A DNA stretch of 64,000 nucleotides from Neurospora tetraspora (Eukaryota; Ascomycota; Sordariomycetes; Sordariales; Sordariaceae), in contig NW_026944390.1 in NCBI RefSeq assembly GCF_033439725.1, positions 248,001 to 312,000 on the forward strand. The letters run 5' to 3'. The notes under the pieces are model-generated. The model did no database searches. It was not told the DNA's origin and was given only the letters and a program-made list of their open reading frames with translations. Shown piece after piece: positions 1 to 11,719 of this stretch; position 1 is the stretch's first letter, and every line of letters starts with the position of its first letter. A program made the translations under genes and the position numbers.

Positions 1-1519
1 ATAGGGGGTTTAACCCAGGAGAACGTTTCGCCATTAATTTCCTTAAATATAAAATAGAGAAAGGTAACCTCAAATATATTATATTTATTATTTATCGATA
101 GATTAAATTCATTTGAAATATTTATATAGCGAATTAAATAATTAAAACCATAGCTAAAAGACTCTTTTCAATTAGCGATACAATTAATTACTAATATAAT
201 ATTAAAATCAAATATATTAAATATAATCATAAATTTAATAATTAATACGTTAGGGACAAGCTAATTATACGCTTTATTATTTTCGAACCCTCAATACCTA
301 ACATTCAAATTCAAAACGGCGGTACTAAACGCTTAGGGGGTATAATTAAAAAAAAGGCACGTATAATAATAAATAGTACTAAATTCCTTTATAACTTCTA
401 ACCTTAAATTATTTTAACTTCAATCTACCTTATTAACCAATTACTTAAGTATGTTTATAATTAGAAATTACTATACGAATAATTTTATATTTTCGTAGCC
501 TACTATAAAAGGGTATAAACCGAAGCTTATACGCCTAACTTTAATTGTTTACGTATCTACAATTATAAAATATACCCAATAATAAGCACCGTATAGAAAA
601 AAGAATAATGGCGTAAGAAACTTCAATTAAAAGCTTAGATTAAATTTCTTATTAGCTATATTACCTCTTTTATTTACTAAATTTGGAACCCGTAAATTAA
701 TTATATCGTTTATACCCGTAATATACTCTTGAATGAAAATTTAATTTATTTAAAGAATTTTAATAATTTAAAGAAGGATTAAGGCTAATTAGTAACGAAA
801 TTACCGATTTATTCAACCGAATTAATTAATCTCCTTAACTATCTATACAATATTTCAAACCCTTCAACGCGACTTAAAATATAGAAAATAACGGTTTTAC
901 CCCTCTCCTACCATTAATCTTCGATAATAAATTTAAAAAAAATAATAACGAAACTATTTCAAAATTAATAAAACTCACCGCTTAAAGCAAAATATTTATC
1001 GACTTTATACTTAATTACCTTACCTCGCCAAATATATTACCAATTACTTTTACTACCAGCCTTATAATAAATTTACTTAAGCTTATCTCTTTCTTAATAT
1101 TCGAATTATAAGAAGCTACGTTTAACGTCAAGAGATTTATTTAATTAATTAGGTAATGGTAGGGCAAAATAACTACGAAGGTAGAAATTAAGCGCCTAAT
1201 TTCTAAGGGTAGTAAATTAAACTCTATTAAACATTAAAATTTCCTTCTAATCCTAAAGATTTACCGCGATTTCGAATATTATAATATAAATAGTTTTTTC
1301 AAATAAATAGAAGAAATATATTTCGATAAATATAAAAAAAATATTATAAATTAAAATTAATAAAAACGTTCCCCGCACTAAAAGTCTGCAACTCCTCAAC
1401 TATGTATAAATATATATATATAAATTTAATAAATATAGTCGGTTATTACAAATAAAAGTTCGCTTCGTAATTAAAGGAAATGAATAATATAATTATAGTA
1501 AGGAAATATATACCTCTAC

Positions 1520-1799
1520 TGTCATGAGGCTAGAGCCTAGGGGTTAAGCTTGGCTGTTGCCAAGCTGTATCCTGCAGCCTGCCGGCCTGATAAGCCGATA
1601 AGCTGCGATGCGAGCCTTCTGGTTGGCTAGACCCACATAACTGCTTAGCCTGTGCGGTCTTAGTATTAGTTGTATAAAACCTTCTTTCGATTACACCCTT
1701 TTAATGTAGTCTTTCCTCTCTTTCTTTTCTTATTAAATATAGTATTTTAACCTTATACGACTATTCGCTATATTTTATTCTTATAAACCCATTATATTA
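1520..1799 (+). mobile_element. LTR-like repeat, left copy (fossil)
   Basis: A roughly 280-bp segment starting TGTCATGAGG aligns over its length with 6090-6383, allowing for transition differences and a small internal length change. The TG start, the length and the separation of about 4.6 kb fit a long terminal repeat of an LTR retroelement. No reliable target duplication or primer-binding site could be seen. It could be the 5' LTR of one element or a solo LTR. It is old and RIP-decayed, more strongly so than the right copy. Confidence 0.6.
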
Positions 1800-2630
1800 T
1801 ATTTAATCCTCTTTTTAAATATTCTATACCTCGCTTATACGCCTGAAGAGTTTTCTTCTCATTATTTTAATCTTTCGCAATACCCTTTCCGTATTATTCT
1901 TATCTTCTTTAGTAATACCGTTACTCTTGTTCCTTAGTAGTAACTTTTCGCTATCGCTCTTATCCCTTAGTAATAATACTCCTCCCTGTACATTTTTCGT
2001 GCCTATATTATTACTCTTTCGCTGGTATACTAGGAAAACCTCGCGCTTGCTTCGTTCGATCTTATTCGCTCGTTTACAATTAATCCTAATTATAATTACT
2101 ACTCGGACCCCCATCCCTTTTAATAATAATACTAATTCTCTCCCTAAAATCCCTACGTAAATAGACTTGCTACCTATAATATAAATTGTCCGCCTACCTT
2201 TTCGTATACGATTTTAAATAGTAATACTTTCTTTTAGCCTTTGCTTTTACTAAGTAGGCCCGGTTAGAAACGCCGACGATCTCTCAATATTAGCGTTACT
2301 AAAAAAAACTTTATTTAAATAAGAAAATAAAGGAGAAGAGAGGATAATAATAGTAATAGCCTTAATCCGAAGAATAATATTAGTTTCGTAGAAATAAAAT
2401 TAATCTATTTCGATCCGGTAGAAGTTTAAACGGTTATAATAGCGATAGTTAAAGAGAGGAGTTCTCAAATTAAGCAATTATTTCATTAATAAATAGGAAG
2501 CCCTATACCTTCTGGGCGAGTTAGACACACACTCTTCAATTAACCAACTGCACTGTCACATCTGACAACTTTTCCCTTCTCTATGACTCTGACAGGAAGG
2601 AAATTAGCACTGTGAGGTAGTTCCCCCTTA

Positions 2631-2768
2631 GGGAAAATGTCCGCAAACGGTAGCTAGGTAGACTCAAACTAGTCCCTGGATAGACTAAACCCACTTTTAT
2701 CGCTGAGTAAGCCCAGCCGCCCAACCAGCTGCCTAGCCTAGCTTAGCCCAGCCTAATATACTGTGCAA
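2631..2768 (+). repeat. Inverted repeat, left arm
   Basis: About 138 bp here match the reverse complement of 7038-7177, including a shared core around GGTAGCT..GGTAGACTCAAACT and a tail rich in AGCCC/CCAGC steps. Both arms are much less AT-rich than the sequence between them. They could be long terminal inverted repeats of a DNA transposon of about 4.5 kb, or parts of two oppositely oriented copies of a longer repeat. A sequence resembling a retroelement primer-binding site (GGTATTCAGAGC, near 2835) follows the left arm and keeps the second option open. Confidence 0.6.
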
Positions 2769-5700
2769 TTGAGGCTATATAATCGATGCCCACGCATCGC
2801 TAAATCTACGTCGTCGTTGTTATTTTTTACGTAAAGGTATTCAGAGCTAGTAATTTAATTAATTGTCTACTATTAAAGGTATTAATACTATAATTAGTAG
2901 TAATACTATTATCTTCTATATTAGCCCTATTGCTATATATATTATACTTGCTATAATTACTGCCTAAAATGTACGTACTTATCCTAATTTTGATACCCGC
3001 TATATAAATACTGCTTAGAGTACTAGAGAGCCCCTATATATTCCTATGAATATATTAGAGGTATTAGAAGCGGTACTATAAAGATTAGAGTTCGATTATA
3101 TTACCTTATTAGTATAACCTATCTTTATAAATTATTTTACTATTAATTAGAAGGGGGAAGGAAATTCTAGTTAGTTGGGACTAGGGTATTAGTATTAATT
3201 ATTTAACGGGCGCTAGTATTCTATAATTAAATTAATTAGAGCCGCTATGAATTAGTAGATAATTATAAGACGGTTATATTTAATTACTTGGCAACTAGTA
3301 TTAAATTTAGGGACAAAGAGATAGGGAGGGCGCTACAGTTTTCTATAAGGGAATTGGAGAATAAAAAGGCGAGGGTAAGGGAATTAGAATCGATTGCGGG
3401 AATATTAGAAAAAGTGTTAACGTTAATGTAAATCGTATTATAACTTTTATAATAGTATTATTCATATCCTTTTTCATAATTTAACTTATTTATTATTAAA
3501 TCCTTCTTTTAGCCTGAAATTGTTTTTAGCAGGCTAGTACCTTCCCTCTTCTTTAGGTATTTCGCTATATTGCCTGGCGGGGCGGCTCGTTATGAGAGAG
3601 TATACGGTGATTATTATATTAGTTGCGGTTAATAAGTACGGTAGTAGTAGGTACGGTAGTAATAGGTTGAATAAAGCTTTAATTACTTTCGAAATTATAT
3701 AGTTCAAGAACTTCCGAATTTAAAACGTTTCGTTCCGATATTCTACGTATATAATTAGTAAAGTTTAAATCGGGTATAATTATTTATCGTCGGTAGCTAA
3801 ATAAAATAATAAGGTCTTAAATTATATATATACGCCGCTTAGTTTCGGTTAATCTAATATTATTATTTAATTTTAATTATTAATATATATCTATATTCTT
3901 TATAGTTAATACTAATAGTGGGACTATTTATAATAGTTTTAATATAAAGTATTTATAGGGCAAACTATATTAGGTTATAAATACTTTCTTATATTTAGCA
4001 TTTAAATCTTAATGAGGGTCTCTTAATTAATTATTATAAGTATAGTAGTACTAGTACTATATAAGTTTAAAGGTATAGCGCTACCTATATACAAAAAAAA
4101 AGAAGAAATTAATTAACCGGACTTCTAATTGCATTTATAAGGGTAATAATAAAAAGTTAGTATTTTTACATACTTTTAATACTAAATTATTAAATATTCC
4201 CACCCTTTTATGTTTATATAAATACGATTGCTTCGCTATAATATATTGTAATTTAAATACCTCTCTTTGAAAGTAGCAAGTAGAACGTATATATTCGTAT
4301 AGTTAATTTAAAGAGGAGAAACGGTTCTTAAGGAAGCGTTTAATAACTCTATATATAAATTCGATTCTATTAATTATCCTAATACTAAAGTTCCTATATT
4401 TTAACATGGTATAATTCCTAGATTCGTTAATCTAAGGGAAGTAGTATTTATAAAAGTAGGTTAAGAAAGTTAAAAAATATTAGTGAAAAAAATATATAAT
4501 ATATTGTAAAGAGGAAGGGAGTTAAAGATAATGGTTATTCAATATATACGAATCTATCGTTTAAACTTATGTACTATTAAATACTATACCTACTTAAAGT
4601 AATTATTATTATTAATATAAATTACTTATTTTGAAGTAGCTTGGAAGCCTTCGTATATATTTAAATAGAATTAACGAGTAAGGTTGAAGGCAAGTATATT
4701 ACGATTACGTAGAATAACGACTTTAATTACTCATTTTTTAATTACCTAACAAATTCCTTACTTATTATTAAATTATTAAATAAAGTAGTTAATAGTAGCG
4801 GTATCGTTAGCTTTTTTTAAGTTGTCCTCTTTTAAGTTATTATTAATATATTCGTCTTCTTCGTTAATATTATTATCGCTAGCCTTATTATCGTTAGCCG
4901 CCGCGGAGCTTCAGTATAATAGGAAATTAGGATTATAATTATTTAAATCCCGAATAATTAGTAGGAGGTTTAATAGGTTAGTACTAGGGGTAGGATCATT
5001 ACTACTATTACTGCTATTAAGGGAAGGCTATACTTATTTATTCTTAATATAGTAGTTTACGTTCTTTATAATATACTATATACACAGTTGGCATAGCACG
5101 TCTAGGTAGGTAGTAATAGCGGCTTTTTTAAACCTTTTATTAAAGTCAGTAATAAGTATTGCGGGGTTCGGAATCTCGTAATCCTCTTGGAGCTTCTTTA
5201 AATAGTTAAACTACTATTCAAAGTCTTTTTACCTTTTCCCGTTCGAAAGACCGAAAGTAATATTAAAATTATAATTAAATACATCGATACTAATAATATC
5301 GAGGAAAGGAAGGTTAAAGTAGTTAATTAATAGAGAAAAAAAAGGGGTCAATTAATTAGACCCTATAAAAGCGGTTAAGTTAGAAAATAATTAAATTAAA
5401 GAGTACTTGAATTAATAAGGGTAATAATACTTTATATATATTATTAATTAGTAAAATATAGGGGTTCTTCTTCTACATTTCTATATATTAGTTGAAAATC
5501 CAAAACATTCGCGCTATTTTCTATTCGTTAGGAAAGAGCGGGTTGTAATTGATAAAATATTCGATACTATATACGTTCTTATACTACTTTAAAAAGTCGA
5601 AGAGCATCTTCGTCAAAGAATAAGGACTATATTTTATACGGCGAATACGCTTCTAAATATTTAAAACCTCCTAGGCAGTAATAGGGACTCAAAGACTACG

Positions 5701-6089
5701 CAATTCTAATATTAAATTATTACCGTTAACGTATTAAATAGAAATAACGTTTTGTACTTTAATTTTAAAATCTAAAGTACCGTTTAAATAATAAACAATT
5801 TAATAAAACTTTATTCTAGCAATACTAAATAACCTTTTGATAATAATATTAATAGTCTCTTTATAATAGCGACGGATCTATTATCAATAAATAATATTAT
5901 TAGCAAGGTTAGCAATATCAACGTCGTAATTATAGCTATTATTAATCTCTTTAGTAAACTACTAATTACCTTACCTTTTCCTCAATACGACCTTTGCTTA
6001 ATAAAAACAATCGAATCAACGTAAAGTAGTATTTCGAATTCCTTACCCGGTATTACTCTTATAAACGCGACTATATATATAATAGTAAT

Positions 6090-6383
6090 TATCATAGGGC
6101 TAGAGCCTAGGGGTTAAGCTTGGCTAATACCAAGCCGTATCCTACATTATCGATAGGGAGCTTGCCTTATCGATAGGGAGCTTGCTTTATCAATAAGGAT
6201 GCGAGCCTTCTAGTGGGCTAGACCCGCATAACTGCCTGGCCTGTACGCTCTAAGCGACCTATACAAAACCTTCTTTTAACTATACCCTTCTAGTGCAATC
6301 TTCCTTTTCCTCTTTATTAAATATAGCATTTTAACCTTACACGACTGCTCGCTGTGCAATACTCTTGCAGACCGGTTATAATA
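6090..6383 (+). mobile_element. LTR-like repeat, right copy (fossil)
   Basis: This is the direct-repeat partner of 1520-1799, in the same orientation. It differs in carrying about two and a half copies of a 20-bp unit (TTATCGATAGGGAGCTTGCC and close variants, about 6157-6215). If the two copies are the LTRs of one element, that element spans 1520-6383 (about 4.9 kb). The inverted-repeat pair at 2631-2768 and 7038-7177 overlaps that span without nesting in it, so the simple reading is uncertain. Confidence 0.6.
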
Positions 6384-7037
6384 GTTAATACGTATAATGA
6401 ACTATTCTTCTCCCCTCTTCTTACTCTTCGTATTACCGTATAATTAAATTATAAAACTTTATTATACAGCGTATTCTTATAAAGTATTGAACGCAACGAC
6501 TTGATTATTGTAACCTAACGAAATAAATAGCAGTCTCGCTCGTCGTCGAATTAGCAAAAGTAAAGGCGAAAAAAAAGGAATTCGTTATTTAATAATAGCG
6601 CGCTCGTTAAGGGACTATAGTAACCACGTTCTTACTTGCTCTTCGCGGGGATAGCGGATTAATAGCGATTAAATTTCGGTAATAAGGGTCGTACTCCTAT
6701 TGGGAATAACTATTCGAAATGGACTTTTCGGATTTAAGGGCATTTTACTAGCGATTCTAATTAAATCCCGTTAGCGCTAATTATTTTGGTCGGCTAGGCT
6801 AGAAGTCTAATTTACTAAACGAATACGCAATGTACGGAGGGTAGGCGGGCGGTATATTAATAAATACTACGAGGTTGAGGATACTATACTAAATAATAAT
6901 AAAGACGAGGGATAATCGCTATAAACGGTTACTCAATCCCAAGGTAAGATCTCGCGATAACTTTATTCAATTATATAAGACTAACTATCGCTAATAGACA
7001 GCGCGACAGTAGCGGCGGTTAGGCAACAATATACACG

Positions 7038-7177
7038 TTGCATACAGTATACTGGGCTGGGCTGGGCTGGGCTGAGCGGCTGGCTGGACGGCTGGGCTTA
7101 CTTAGCGATAAAAGTAGGTTTAGTCTATCCAGGGACCAGTTTGAGTCTACCCAGCTACCGATTTCGGAAAATGTCCC
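7038..7177 (-). repeat. Inverted repeat, right arm
   Basis: This is the reverse-complement partner of 2631-2768. It begins with four GGGCT units in tandem (about 7050-7075) followed by GGCTGGCTGGACGG, a simple-sequence expansion not present to the same extent in the left arm. TA occurs just outside both arms, which would suit a TA-target DNA transposon. The flanking match is too short to count as proof. The AT-rich island ends essentially at this arm. Confidence 0.6.
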
Positions 7178-7187
7178 GCTAGGTACG

Positions 7188-7649
7188 TACTGCGTCACCA
7201 TTAGGCTAAAAGAGATGCATAACATCCAAACTCGATCGGGGTCAAGTCGGGGTTTCGGCTTGGCAATCTGGGGTAAAGTTGGGGGTAAAGTTGGGGGTCA
7301 TGTCATCTATGGACATTTGCCCGCCTCGGTTTGCCCAATCCGGAGACTTGTCGATGACATCCTCCAACTTGGCAACACTTTGGAGGATAAACTATTCCCG
7401 ATACTCGGCTACTGGCTAATCACGGCTCTTGTAAGTACTGCCTATTTTTGTAGTCGATCATTCTTGTGAGGGTAGGTGAGGCGACTTTCGTCAGTGACAG
7501 AAGCACCTTCCAAAGCATAACCAGACAAACCACAGCAACTTGGTCTACTCTACCAACCAGTTTCGAATTGTTTTCACTTACCACTCCTGCCTCTCTGTTT
7601 TTCCTCGTGAACACCATACCAAAATCAACACCAAGAAACAACAGCAACA
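7188..7649 (+). promoter_or_regulatory. Upstream region of the aldolase gene
   Basis: This 462-bp region of ordinary base composition separates the repeat island from the aldolase start. A duplicated GGGGTAAAGTTGG unit lies near 7270-7295. The 120 bases before the ATG are rich in CAAC/ACCA, as is usual for fungal leaders. I see no convincing TATA box or regulator site. The closeness of the RIP-altered island (about 470 bp from the start codon) makes this promoter vulnerable to neighbouring silencing. Confidence 0.4.
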
Positions 7650-8516
7650 ATGGGCCGCCCACCCCTCTCCGAGAACCGGACCATGTCCATCCTCAACAAA
7701 GCCAAAGCTGGCGGCTACGCCGTGCCCGGCATGTGCTGCTACAACATCGAATCCATCATCGCGACCGTCAAGGCCGCCGAGGCCGCCAAATCTCCAGCCA
7801 TGGTCCTCCTCTTTCCCTGGGCCATCCAGTACGCGGGCGACTCGCTCGTGAAAGCCGCCGCCGACGCCGCCCACAGCGCCAGCGTGCCCGTGTCGCTGCA
7901 CCTGGACCACGCGCAGACGCCCGAGCTGGTGCGCCGCGCCGCCGACATCCCCGACGGCTTCGACAGCATCATGTGCGACATGAGCCACTACGAAAAAGAG
8001 GAAAACCTCAAGCTCACGGCCGAGCTGGTGCAGTACTGCCACGAGCGCGGCATCGCCGCGGAGGCGGAGCCCGGGCGCATCGAGGGCGGCGAGGACGGCG
8101 TGGCGGAGACGGCGGATTTGGAAGGGCTCTTGACGACCCCCGAGGAGGCTGAGGAGTTTGTCAATACGGGCATTGATATGTTGGCTCCGGCGTTTGGAAA
8201 CGTGCATGGCGAGTATGGCCCTAGGGGCATCCAGTTGGAGTATGACCGTCTGCAGGCTATCAATGACCGGGTGGGTGAGAGGGTTAGGCTGGTGTTGCAT
8301 GGTGCGGATCCGTTTGATGAGGAGATCTTTAGGAAGTGCATGGCTGGTGGTGTGACGAAGGTCAACATCAACAAGGGGATGAACAATCACTATGCGAGGG
8401 TTCAGGATGAGATGAAGGGGAAGCCGTTGACGAGCGTGATTGAGGCCGGGACCAAGGCGATGCAGGTGGCTATTGAGCAGTATATGCACTGGTTGGGAAG
8501 TGCTGGGAAGGCTTAA
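7650..8516 (+). CDS. Class II fructose-bisphosphate-type aldolase
   Basis: A 288-residue, intronless protein of the class II (zinc-dependent) ketose-bisphosphate aldolase family, which splits or joins ketose phosphates with dihydroxyacetone phosphate as one partner. The family signatures are in order: HLDHAQT with the catalytic Asp86 and zinc ligand His87, EAEPGRIEGGEDG around residues 138-150, GNVHGEYG with His186, LVLHGA with His217, and KVNINKG (237-243) for phosphate binding. The ATG follows ACAGCAACA and gives the expected family length. It is convergent with the kinase at 9351-11135. Substrate cannot be told from sequence. Its neighbours (kinase, TIM-like and RpiB-like isomerases) suggest a tetrulose or related ketose phosphate rather than housekeeping glycolysis; a cytosolic location is likely because no targeting signal is seen. 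Confidence 0.9.
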   Translation: MGRPPLSENRTMSILNKAKAGGYAVPGMCCYNIESIIATVKAAEAAKSPAMVLLFPWAIQYAGDSLVKAAADAAHSASVPVSLHLDHAQTPELVRRAADIPDGFDSIMCDMSHYEKEENLKLTAELVQYCHERGIAAEAEPGRIEGGEDGVAETADLEGLLTTPEEAEEFVNTGIDMLAPAFGNVHGEYGPRGIQLEYDRLQAINDRVGERVRLVLHGADPFDEEIFRKCMAGGVTKVNINKGMNNHYARVQDEMKGKPLTSVIEAGTKAMQVAIEQYMHWLGSAGKA

Positions 8517-9350
8517 CGGTGCTTGTAGATACTTACATGTTAGATGAAGCCGGAGCCAGGCTGCGTAAGCTTCGTGTCAATCCTGCACGCTCCATTGAAG
8601 ACCAGTGATATCCCATCATCCCTAAAACCTCTCCTCAACAACAAAGGGTTAGGGTTGTACCTGCGCTCCAAACCCCTGAATGCCCTCAACCTTTCATCCC
8701 ATTCTCCTCCAACTCACACCTGCACCTGCCTTCTGTCCGATAACCCTCCAACCCGCAGCCCGAGGCACATAAGTCACTTTTCTCGACCTGCTTCCAACAA
8801 GCCGGGCGGTTCGGAGCGTTGGTCAAATGGCGCAGCGGTTAACCGTTCACCACCCCAAAACTCCAAAGTCTCATAATTGTAAAAAGAGACTGAACCGTGA
8901 ATGAACACCCACCTACCAACGTCAGCTCATAGTTATAAAAAAAGGGCGTCCCATAATTATAAAAAACGGGATTTAACAACGACGATCATGCGACATCGAC
9001 AACGATAAAATAAAAAGGGGTACTAAGGTGGTAAACGGTCTACCGCACCGGACCGGCTGGCTTGTTATTTTTTTCTTCTTTTTGTCACTTTCCGCTCCAT
9101 CATTTGAGGTTGACAAGTTCAGAATTGTGCTCGCATTTTCGTGCAGTATGCACATCGAACCGTGACTCCTGCTTGGACTTCTCTAAAAACTACGCTGAAA
9201 ATGATGTACAGATGTTGAAAATGGCAGCAACAATCCACTCGCCCTTTCCCGTTTCCCAACAAGCAACTTCAACCCGCAAAGATACCCCGCCAACCCGAGT
9301 TCCGCTTTCATTGGTGATGAAAAAAACTCGAGCCTCATTTCACCACAAAA
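8517..9350. other. Convergent intergenic region, no gene seen
   Basis: These 834 bp hold the facing 3' ends of the aldolase and kinase genes. Two short near-repeats (CATAATTGTAAAAAGAG and CATAATTATAAAAAACG, near 8871 and 8952) are the only structure noticed. Open frames here show no recognisable protein. Confidence 0.5.
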
Positions 9351-11135
9351 TCAGAGAGCCGACAAGAGACCCTGGAGTCCAACCATGGCTCCCCAAGCGC
9401 CTGGATCGGGCGGAAGCTCCTTGTTGTCATCCACACCAACGCCGACGTAAGTAGCTCTTCCCAGTTTTGGCTTCAACTTCTTGGTTCCTTCCGCTCCCTT
9501 GACAGCCGCAGCGACGCTCTGCTCGAAGCTCTGCCCTCCTTCCATAGCCATGGCGAAGGGAATGAGCGTGTCCATCACCGTGCGATCACCAACCTTGGCC
9601 GGAGTATACTGACGCAAATGGCTGATAGCAGTTGACAACGCTTTCCCCCATAGAGCGGGAACTCCTACTTCCTTTGCGAGTCCGATGTTTTCCTGAAGCG
9701 CCGTCCGCAGCGCCACGAAGAAGATACCGAGAATACCGCCCAGTGTTCCGCCCATTTTACCCTCGACAATATCTTCCAGCTCGTTCAGGACCTCGACTAC
9801 CGAGCCTTTGGCGGAAACCTGTTTGGTCTTGAGAGCATCTAACAGAGCGTTGGCTCCGGTCTGCAGAGTTAGACCGCAGTCACCGTCGCCCATGACGGTG
9901 TCCCACTTTGTGAGATCCGGCTCGGCGGCTGACACTGCGTTGCAGGCGCTCTTGATCATGCTCTCCAGCAACGCTGGGTCGATCTTCAGGTCCGTGGAGT
10001 CGTCGACTGTCCTCCTGATCTCTTTCGGAGGTGGGACGACTTGCTCGGACCGCTTACGTCGCTGATGATAACTTTGGTATCCAGCAACGGCTTCCCAGGC
10101 GGTGTCCGTTCGGGTATCGAAGAAGCCTTTGATCTGATCGACGGTGTAGGTGCTGTTGGCGGCGGCGGCGGTGATGTTGATAACTGAGACCGAGAACGCT
10201 GGAGCGTTGAGTGACGTCTCCAGACATCCAGAGTATACGCGAACCGGCTCGATGTTCCAGTTTTTCAGCAGTTGTTGGAGGATCTCATCTACGAGCCCGC
10301 CGAGCTCAAGATTTGACATGCCGCCAAAGTTGCTGACCAAAAGGACCGTCTCATCACCAGGGCTGAACTTGACGTAGCCTCTTTCGGGGTCTGTCTCGTC
10401 CAGGCAGTACTTGAGAATCTGCTGGACGAGTCCCTCGGCTGAAGGTGCTGGCGATAGCTTCCAGTAGCCTGGCTCGTTGTGTGGTCCAGTTCCCAGCTCA
10501 AGCTCGTCCTCTGCTAGGGCTCCGTGTTCGGTCCTCCCCGGGACGTGGCAGTGGTCGAGAGTAGCAGAAATGCTGACAATCGAGTTGGCAAATGCAGAAC
10601 CGAAATCGTAAAGCTCGTCGAGAGTCGCCCCCTGAGCAGCTGCCGCACCGAGAACTTTAAGCACTCCAATTTGCCCGGCGAGTCCACGCCTTCCGACTAG
10701 AGAGCCGCCCTTCTTCCCGATCGAGACGTCGTCGCCGCAGATGAGCATCTTACACGGATTGCCCTTTGCCTTGGTCTTCTCGGCCGCGAGTCCAAAGTGA
10801 AGACAGTCTCCCGTGTAATTCGTAATTACCAGGAGAGTGCCCTTGTCGGATGGCACTGCCTCGACCGCGGCCAAAATTTGCTTGGTGCTTGGTGAAGCGA
10901 AGACATCTCCCATTACGGCTGCCGCAAGCAAGTTGGTTCCAACATAACCGGCCCAGGCAGGTTCATGTCCAGATCCTCCGCCACTGACAATGCTGACATT
11001 GGACCGAGGTGCTTCGGAGTCGTATACGACTTTGTTGGCTTCATCTAGGTTGAGTCGTGGGTTGGAAGCAACGATGCCACGGAGAGCCTTGGGGACAAGC
11101 CCGTCTAGTGATGGGAAGAGATGACGCGTCGACAT
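9351..11135 (-). CDS. Dihydroxyacetone/erythrulose-type kinase (DhaK-DhaL)
   Basis: A 594-residue ATP-dependent kinase of the DAK family. The N-terminal DhaK domain has GGGSGHEP (residues 52-59), GDCLHFG (109-115) and GPHNEPG, whose His219 is in the position of the histidine that binds the ketose covalently. A linker near 355-380 leads to the C-terminal DhaL domain with WDTVMGDGDCG (411-421), the Asp-rich Mg-ATP site. The open frame extends 16 codons upstream, but only from a TTG, so the ATG (MSTRHLF) is chosen; it also gives the usual length. Known substrates are dihydroxyacetone and, in the Yarrowia EYK1 and bacterial LerK branches, L-erythrulose. The neighbouring RpiB-like and TIM-like isomerases point to erythrulose. 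It is divergently transcribed from the RpiB-like gene across 584 bp, so shared control is likely. Confidence 0.92.
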   Translation of the reverse strand: MSTRHLFPSLDGLVPKALRGIVASNPRLNLDEANKVVYDSEAPRSNVSIVSGGGSGHEPAWAGYVGTNLLAAAVMGDVFASPSTKQILAAVEAVPSDKGTLLVITNYTGDCLHFGLAAEKTKAKGNPCKMLICGDDVSIGKKGGSLVGRRGLAGQIGVLKVLGAAAAQGATLDELYDFGSAFANSIVSISATLDHCHVPGRTEHGALAEDELELGTGPHNEPGYWKLSPAPSAEGLVQQILKYCLDETDPERGYVKFSPGDETVLLVSNFGGMSNLELGGLVDEILQQLLKNWNIEPVRVYSGCLETSLNAPAFSVSVINITAAAANSTYTVDQIKGFFDTRTDTAWEAVAGYQSYHQRRKRSEQVVPPPKEIRRTVDDSTDLKIDPALLESMIKSACNAVSAAEPDLTKWDTVMGDGDCGLTLQTGANALLDALKTKQVSAKGSVVEVLNELEDIVEGKMGGTLGGILGIFFVALRTALQENIGLAKEVGVPALWGKALSTAISHLRQYTPAKVGDRTVMDTLIPFAMAMEGGQSFEQSVAAAVKGAEGTKKLKPKLGRATYVGVGVDDNKELPPDPGAWGAMVGLQGLLSAL

Positions 11136-11719
11136 GGTGTAGATGTTGGTGAAGCACAAGAAGAAGACACAAAGCAGATACAAAGAATAAAGTGTGCTTA
11201 TGAAGATGTATATGAGTTCGCTTGCAGGATTGAAAGGTCCTCAGAGATATTGATCACTTACAAGTCTCTGGCCCAGCATGGGTCCTATCGTCCGATATGA
11301 GCCTGGAACACTCGTGTGATACTCTCCCCCTCCCCAACCCACCATACCGTTTGCATCATTCCCGGTCCAGGCTGTTCAATTGCCGTGCGTAATCGGCTTA
11401 CCTCAAGATTTAGAAATATGCCAAAGAGGGGCAATCAACCATGGCTATGGTGAGTGGTGGTGGCAATATTGGAGCGGGAGTGACCCCCAATTCTTCCGGT
11501 TTACCCAGAACGGCATCACGTCCTGGCTAAATCCGAGTCCCCTCGTGTAACAGCTTGGCTTCACTTGACGAACTATTGCCGGTCATTAGTCACGATATAC
11601 CAGCCTTGTGAAGAGAAGTTATAGGCGCGTGCATGCAAGGTTATTAAAAACAAAGAAGACGGTCTTCAGTAGTTTTGCAGGTTAAGTTGTTACTTTCACA
11701 GTAATATCAACAACAAAAA
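11136..11719. promoter_or_regulatory. Shared divergent promoter of kinase and isomerase genes
   Basis: 584 bp lie between the start codons of the kinase (minus) and the RpiB-like isomerase (plus). A pyrimidine block (about 11323-11340) lies nearer the kinase side and an ACAACAACAAAAA leader precedes the isomerase ATG. Head-to-head arrangement is common for co-regulated fungal catabolic genes. I could not single out a binding site for a zinc-cluster regulator with confidence. Confidence 0.5.

Larger units (their letters stand above)
1..7030. repeat. AT-rich RIP-type island, decayed transposons
   Basis: The whole stretch is dominated by A, T and TpA steps and has stops in all frames, so no gene is supported. 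The contrast with the balanced DNA after about 7.03 kb is sharp. Short less-altered patches survive near 1.52-1.70, 2.51-2.83 and 6.09-6.36 kb, and these are the patches that reveal repeats (listed separately). In filamentous ascomycetes this pattern is the known outcome of repeat-induced point mutation of duplicated DNA. I infer a nest of several old elements, but cannot assign families to most of it. Positions 1-1519 contain nothing recognisable. Confidence 0.85.

Noticed and set aside
1824-2160. Open frames on both strands inside the AT-rich island
   Set aside because: They lie in RIP-altered sequence, mirror one another and show only low-complexity residues.
7578-8489. A 303-codon minus-strand frame
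   Set aside because: It is antisense to the class II aldolase with all its metal-site motifs.
8815-8870. A tRNA-like look around GGAGCGTTGGTCAAATGGCGCAG
   Set aside because: No acceptor-stem pairing and no GTTCRANNC T-loop at the right distance.
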